Shown: piece by piece, positions 60,501-64,000 of the stretch
Layout: every line of letters begins with the position of its first letter
Position numbering within the stretch: position 1 is the stretch's first letter
DNA from: Ophiosphaerella korrae
Lineage: Eukaryota > Ascomycota > Dothideomycetes > Pleosporales > Phaeosphaeriaceae
Length of the DNA: 64,000 nucleotides
NCBI GenBank assembly: GCA_028456385.1
Contig: JALNQF010000001.1
Span: 372,001 to 436,000, forward strand
Reading direction: 5' to 3'
Notes under the pieces: model-generated
Told to the model about the DNA's origin: nothing
Database searches by the model: none
The model's input: the letters and a program-made list of their open reading frames with translations, nothing else
Translations under genes and position numbers: made by a program

Positions 60501-60662
60501 GGCGAGTATATATTGAAGGAGGTGCTCTATCGTCACAATAGGACCTCCGAGGCAATATGGGAAGACATGGATCTCAAGAAAAAAACATTTTGTAAAGAGC
60601 TGGAGAACTCAAAAAAGACGTTGTTGAAGGACAAGAAACGTGTAAGGGGTCTAACGTATTGA
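57537..60662 (+). CDS. Large protein with helical-repeat/PH-like head and helical tail; candidate meiotic axis protein
   Basis: A single 1041-aa exon. I do not recognise it by sequence. Residues about 20-150 look like stacked helices (WIGIALMGMLAASPAVVKHM; TKIIAGLILREALEQGVGFELFW). Residues about 165-310 look beta-rich and end in a helix, like a PH-type fold (DPVILYPVSIEASDGF ... WDLILMLQPENSAYHLDMS ... AKECEEALKELQ). Residues about 310-920 are Ser/Pro/Lys-rich, disordered, with nuclear-signal-like basic clusters (KTRSKRKQEP, QPKKKAKREH) and a proline run. The last 100 residues are charged and helical, ending KKTFCKELENSKKTLLKDKKRVRG. ARM-like + PH + disorder + coiled coil is the plan of the Red1/SYCP2/Rec10 meiotic axis proteins. 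That identity is inference. Confidence 0.6.
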   Translation: MTCRAFDATLKEPDNDASNLRLYKLVSAQEYSGSTLPLVAEHYLRAFCYNTCSCTRRRWIGIALMGMLAASPAVVKHMRNVEQLSGLGDVILSYTEREETKIIAGLILREALEQGVGFELFWASDKVRNSMPKFPENSGPQWICNFQNFLDTLDQLALASPTTDPVILYPVSIEASDGFRWAASNNGVPVAIIQDDFLTLLLPDSALRNIRFLDIPIAHIQGTKGRPSAPLHDSQSRKTTHEPWDLILMLQPENSAYHLDMSGRAATELTILFQRSEDAKECEEALKELQNSDCLVAQQPKAQPDISKQRSICRSSPINISRRQQLDQPHREKGHLSSDLLGKTPDAPTQATNCQSKQGSLQAKVAKTKKRTDAQDNKHIRPTKGIKEPEHIASIKATSGSTNSPDGIVLSTSSSAYKHTALKPIASGKGKLPKVSQAIKEKASQGVCDHLDVFDFPEEYHGEPSCTNVGSSPCSQTMKESTTPQVAPSTSVGVKTRSKRKQEPDNGCSLDEKKPVKSTKTNRKPDTQRNSTSRQPKKKAKREHGVTAVDDLPLHGSSSSLARTRHNGTTKCEEPENEARSQWPKQNEVHEPLSPSHHSRVSMIGNLMGLQRSTEGIQTAFKKPLLPPPPPDPPSNPTQRQYRLSMLANEPRTPIKPRKPPNTQLSLLPSSSPPLNSTARGSRFSHDTTETEILSSNSKPVPASPHAESTAISGHADREDIYLEKKKGDIQTAKSDPFRMRHDSQKTTPFTRRLTGDNVGDDTSGLNERMAVIASQTDVLVSYDKEDLRIKAARRTNCEQRPTSATSKGLTCQSSTQKLAPHNQKKLKETDVTQPKVMNHQGLTKLARKAALASEEETDDAEMVNSILTVPQATDTEADLDMDGDKTLVDDESDEPLPIVKCSPLQFRSSPPLSGEPSSHSSTSAGSSPSSESPIPTSDAEEMEWEASLRPHQRPIHDCIMRLSKRVVRNIIDNETAVTDIADVFASDGEYILKEVLYRHNRTSEAIWEDMDLKKKTFCKELENSKKTLLKDKKRVRGLTY

Positions 60663-61585
60663 TTGAGGGCTAGTCAAGATGAACAACCGTGAGCAAGAAG
60701 TCGATGTTACATGATCACGAAGTAGTGTTTGGTTCATGGAATACGAACTAGGACCAATACAAACATTCCAACAACATGCGTAAGAAGGCGGGTGTGTGTG
60801 TGTGTGTGTGTGCATGATTACGAAAGGAGCCAAAAGCTAATAGGTTACGTGTGGTGGGTGCTATGATTGTACCTAGTTACCACGAAGTATCGGGCATGCA
60901 AGGTATATAATAGCCATGCCATGAGTCATAGATTTACTTTAGATAACAATACAACAATATAATGATCTAATAAAAGCGTTGAAACCGGTTTTAAGCACAT
61001 TTATTCATGCAATCATTGATGCATGCATGGCTCGAATAAAACTATACTAGTAGAAGAGATCGATATCCAAGAGTGCGATACCTTTTGACTGTACAGAAAC
61101 CGTGAATAGAAAGTATCCGAAATCAACAAAGTTTAGCTTTTAATCCAAGACAATAGCCTCCTTCGCCAAAAGCTGCACCGAGCCCACCAGTGTGCACAAA
61201 ACGCCGTCGAAGAAAGACACGAGGTATGGAAATAAACGAGGATGGGAACAAGTACTGTATTCAGTCCCCGGTGAAAGAATATCGGTTCTGTGTACGACTT
61301 TAAGAACGCGTCAGAGGTCCTTTGACGAGCCAAGGCGAAGAGTGAGAACCGCCTCTTCTTCACTTTCCACAGTTGAAGTTGCTTCTACCATTGCTTCCGT
61401 CGCTGCCTCGTCTGCATTCAAATGTGCGTATACCATCTATGTTTGTGATCCCTTCAACGTTTGGATCTTTTGCAATGAGTGCGTCTTTTGATTTGTCGCC
61501 ACAATCTAGTTTCTGTCTGTTCTTTTGTTCCCTGATTATCCTTAGCCTGGAAACGTTATTCGTCTCTAGGAGGGTTGATCTTGGT
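60663..61585. other. Intergenic region between convergent genes
   Basis: A 0.9-kb gap containing the GT microsatellite at 60792-60812 and AT-rich 3' UTR-like sequence. Frames at 61133-61491 on both strands have no support. Confidence 0.45.
60792..60812 (+). repeat. (GT)10 microsatellite
   Basis: A perfect 21-bp GT run in the 3' flank of the 1041-aa gene. Confidence 0.95.
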
Positions 61586-62973
61586 CTACATGTCATCAGC
61601 ATCGTACTCAGCTTGGTTGCTCAAATTCTTTGGCCCGTCCTTGCGGATTGGGATCTTTATTCCCTGCTGTGCGAAACACTTGCTGAGTGGGGTAGATTCT
61701 ATAACTCCGGGAAATTTCTTGGCCGAATAGACTGTGAAAGGTTCCGAGAAGCTGGTGGCTAGTACGGGGCATTTGCCTTGTGATACGACGGCATTGGTAC
61801 CTTGACCGGTACCAATGTCGCACATGCTGAGCTTGAGTCTGCGCTTGTTAGTGACTGTAGAGGAATGTAGAGGGTGACGCGCTCGCTAGCATACCTGAAG
61901 TTCCCCTCAGTTCGCACGGACAAGTCCTGCAAAACGAACCAGAAACCAGTCTTGCCCTCTGGATCGTTCAGTCGACAGGCGTTAACAGCGTTCATTCCTA
62001 TCAGATTCCTGGTATGATTTTGGTTCATAGGTGGGGCTGGTATCGCCATTGCCATGGGAGCTGGAGCCTGAGCATAATTGTTGGGCGCTCCGTATGCTGG
62101 ATAACTGGGCGTGCTCGTCGAGGGAGCATATGGGTACTGTGTCATTGACGGCTGTCCATACGGGTTAGGCGCTGATGCCATTCGGTTGCCCAAACCGTCC
62201 CAGGTGGGGATTACAGGCGTTGCCATGAACATGGGGCGCTCTGGAGCAGGAGGATAAGAAGTTACTGTGCTACTGGAGATGGACACGGTGGGGGCGGCGC
62301 TACTGTGCCTGACCAGATTGACGGCGCGAGTACCGTCCTCGTGCCAGAGATCGACCATCAGGACGAAGAAGGTGCTGTCTACATCGTTGAAGTCAATCTC
62401 CTTGCCCGTTTTGGCGTCGCACACGACCAAGCGAATGCAAGGCGGCGGAGTGATGGGGCGTCGGTCCTATCATTGGCCACATGCCTCAGTGCTGTACCAT
62501 GGCAATGGGGCAGGTGCGTGAGCTGTCTTACCTTGTCGCCAAACCCGCACATTCGGGCTCTGACAGGCTGCTGTTCGACTACCAATCTGTCATTATCAGC
62601 GCGGTGCCGGATTGGGAGTAGGATGGGGCTCTTACTTGTAGATGCGGCCGTCTCTGGAGCCTGCAAAGTCGCCGGGGTTGTCGCCTTGGTGGTAGGACAG
62701 ATCATGCTGCTGTTGGGGAGCGGCAGGTGGCTGCTGCTGTGGTTGGTGTGGCTGGTGTGGCTGCTGCTGCGGCGGCGGCTGCTGCTGTGGTTGGTGGTGG
62801 GGGTGCTGGTGTGGTGGCAGCTGGTGTTGCTGTTGATGTGGAGGCAAGTGGTGTATCATGCTCGCCGAGTCTTGAAGTAGTGGTGGGGGAGGTAATGAAG
62901 TAACATCGGGCCTGGACTGCTGCTGCGGGGCGGGGACGGGGTACTGGTTTGCCTGGCGCGAGTGCGTGTACAT
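61586..62973 (-). CDS. velB: Velvet regulator VelB
   Basis: Exons 62973-62636, 62586-62532, 62466-61895 and 61838-61586 encode 405 aa. VelB is a DNA-binding velvet protein that joins VeA and LaeA in the nucleus in the dark to couple sexual development and secondary metabolism, and pairs with VosA in spores. The N-terminal 105 residues are Gln/Pro/His-rich. The velvet domain starts [35 protein letters not shown]. It is split by a Pro/Tyr/Ala-rich insertion (about residues 195-280) before [39 protein letters not shown], then [47 protein letters not shown]. The interrupted velvet domain is diagnostic of VelB. Confidence 0.94.
62698..62862 (-). repeat. CAG/CAC/CCG-rich repeat encoding Gln/His/Pro tract of VelB
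   Basis: An impure trinucleotide-rich stretch in the first VelB exon codes for runs of Gln, His and Pro. Such tracts vary in length between strains. Confidence 0.85.
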
Positions 62974-64000
62974 GGTGGTGGTAGCGGGAGTGTTGTCAGT
63001 CGTGCTGGGGCAAAAGTTTAATCCGGTCCCAGGAGGAACAAGCAGGGCGATGTGCACAAGAGAGCTGCAGGACAAAAGCAATGGCGTGGCGTGGCGCGCG
63101 CTATCGGTTGCAGTCGCAGTCACGGTCGCGGTCGCGGGGTCTGGTCACGACTTGGCGGCTTGCGGGGGGAGAAGTGGGAATGGGAAGGGGGGGTGTGGAA
63201 GGACAGGAGAAGGGAGAAAGCGGCGCCCAACAACAACAAGAACAACAATACCGGTCGTGGCGAGCAACTGCAGACAAAGAAGTTTGATACGATGCACGGC
63301 GGCGCCTTGCGAACGGGTCGATGTTGCACTGAGGGGGTACCCGTGTGTTGCGCAGCACTGGGCGCCAGTGAGAAGGTCAGAGGCCGAAGGTCGAAGGTCG
63401 AGGGTCGAGGGTCGTTGGCTGCTGCGAGACAAGACGACCGGGCGCGTTTTAAAAGAGAAAAAAAGAGAAGAAGAGAGCAGACAGACTGGCGGGTGGAGCA
63501 ATGAGCATCTACCTAGGTAGGGCAGGTCCTGAGAGATATGCACATGCGCTGCATCAGGGACTGCGCTGCGCGCTGCGCACCCGTGGGTAGCCCTCCAGCT
63601 AGTAACCACGGCCAGCTGCTTTGCCTTGGGTTGCTTTCGGTACCGTCACATTCTAGCTCAGCAGATCGCTCCATAGTCGCCCTGCTAGTCTTCTGCGAGG
63701 CTTCATTATCTCATTATCCGTCCGCTCTTGGTTTGCTACAGGGCACCCAACTCTATTTGTCCCACTGCATGGGTCGCGGGAGAGCTAGCGCGCGAAATCC
63801 GCCGGAACGGTCGTTGGCGCCCGCCTCGGCTTGGAGGCGCGCAGAATATCGCCGTTGCCCCCGCCAATGTCATCATGTGCTGTCTGCGGCGTCCTCGGCT
63901 GCATCGCGAATTTGATATACACATGCTCATACCTCCTGTCTAATCTACCTTGGCTCCTCTTATCTAATACATACACCCTCACTCTGTCCGCCGCTTGGTG
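62974..64000. other. VelB upstream region
   Basis: A 1.0-kb GC-rich stretch with skewed composition and a four-copy heptamer repeat at 63386-63413. Overlapping open frames here follow the composition and are not called. The window ends before any further gene is seen. Confidence 0.45.
63386..63413 (+). repeat. GARGGTC heptamer x4
   Basis: Two copies of GAAGGTC followed by two of GAGGGTC, head to tail, about 0.4 kb upstream of the VelB start. Confidence 0.9.

Noticed and set aside
62305..62880. 191-codon Leu/Trp-rich plus-strand frame
   Set aside because: Mirror image of the Gln/Pro/His repeat in VelB; composition artefact.

Overview
The window reads as nuclear DNA of a filamentous ascomycete. 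Genes are broken by short introns (44-107 bp) with GTANGT-type donors, CTAAC/CTAAT-like branch sites and AG acceptors. They lie on both strands with about 0.1-1.9 kb between them, and the families present are typical of filamentous fungi (VelB, Atg10, CYP51, Yor1-type ABC, DHA2 MFS, Chk2/PRD-4-type kinase). Protein style, especially CYP51, Atg5 and VelB, suggests a Dothideomycete, probably Pleosporales; this is inference from memory, not a database match. I see no rRNA, tRNA, transposon, CRISPR array or organellar DNA.

Layout. 1-7 kb: a SAM+PH scaffold gene (1889-4460), then a 150-aa secreted multi-peptide precursor on the minus strand (6258-6710) that looks like an alpha-factor-type mating pheromone. 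8-15 kb: mitochondrial methionyl-tRNA synthetase, the NatB auxiliary subunit Mdm20, a ZNG1/CobW metallochaperone GTPase (minus) and a small stress-type protein. 16-22 kb: a short hypothetical gene (minus) divergent from ATG5, a six-TM hypothetical protein and a single-TM hypothetical protein (minus). 23-30.5 kb: a Yor1-like ABCC transporter and ornithine aminotransferase, both minus. 31-37.7 kb: a hypothetical protein, a 56-aa membrane peptide (minus) and the ribosome-assembly WD40 protein Rsa4 (minus). 38-48.5 kb: MSH4 with 14 exons, a nitronate-monooxygenase-like flavoprotein (minus), CYP51 (minus), a Chk2/Cds1-type kinase (minus) and ATG10. 48.5-56 kb: mitoribosomal Rsm23/DAP3 (minus) divergent from RRS1, then an ACS-type MFS and a DHA2 MFS (both minus). 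57.5-64 kb: a 1041-aa protein with a helical-repeat/PH-like head, a long disordered middle and a helical tail, then the velvet regulator VelB (minus).

The genes are mostly housekeeping and do not form a biosynthetic cluster. Functional echoes are: ATG5 and ATG10 (substrate and E2 of the Atg12 conjugation); Rsa4 and Rrs1 (60S assembly); MetRS and Rsm23 (mitochondrial translation); MSH4 and possibly the 1041-aa protein (meiosis); CYP51, Yor1-like and DHA2 (azole target and efflux families); pheromone and VelB (sexual development). The most unusual locus is the pheromone-like repeat precursor, whose 13-residue peptides resemble yeast alpha-factor rather than the Cys-containing peptides known from Sordariomycetes.

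Exon boundaries were placed by hand from splice motifs and reading frame. All multi-exon models given here sum to whole codons.
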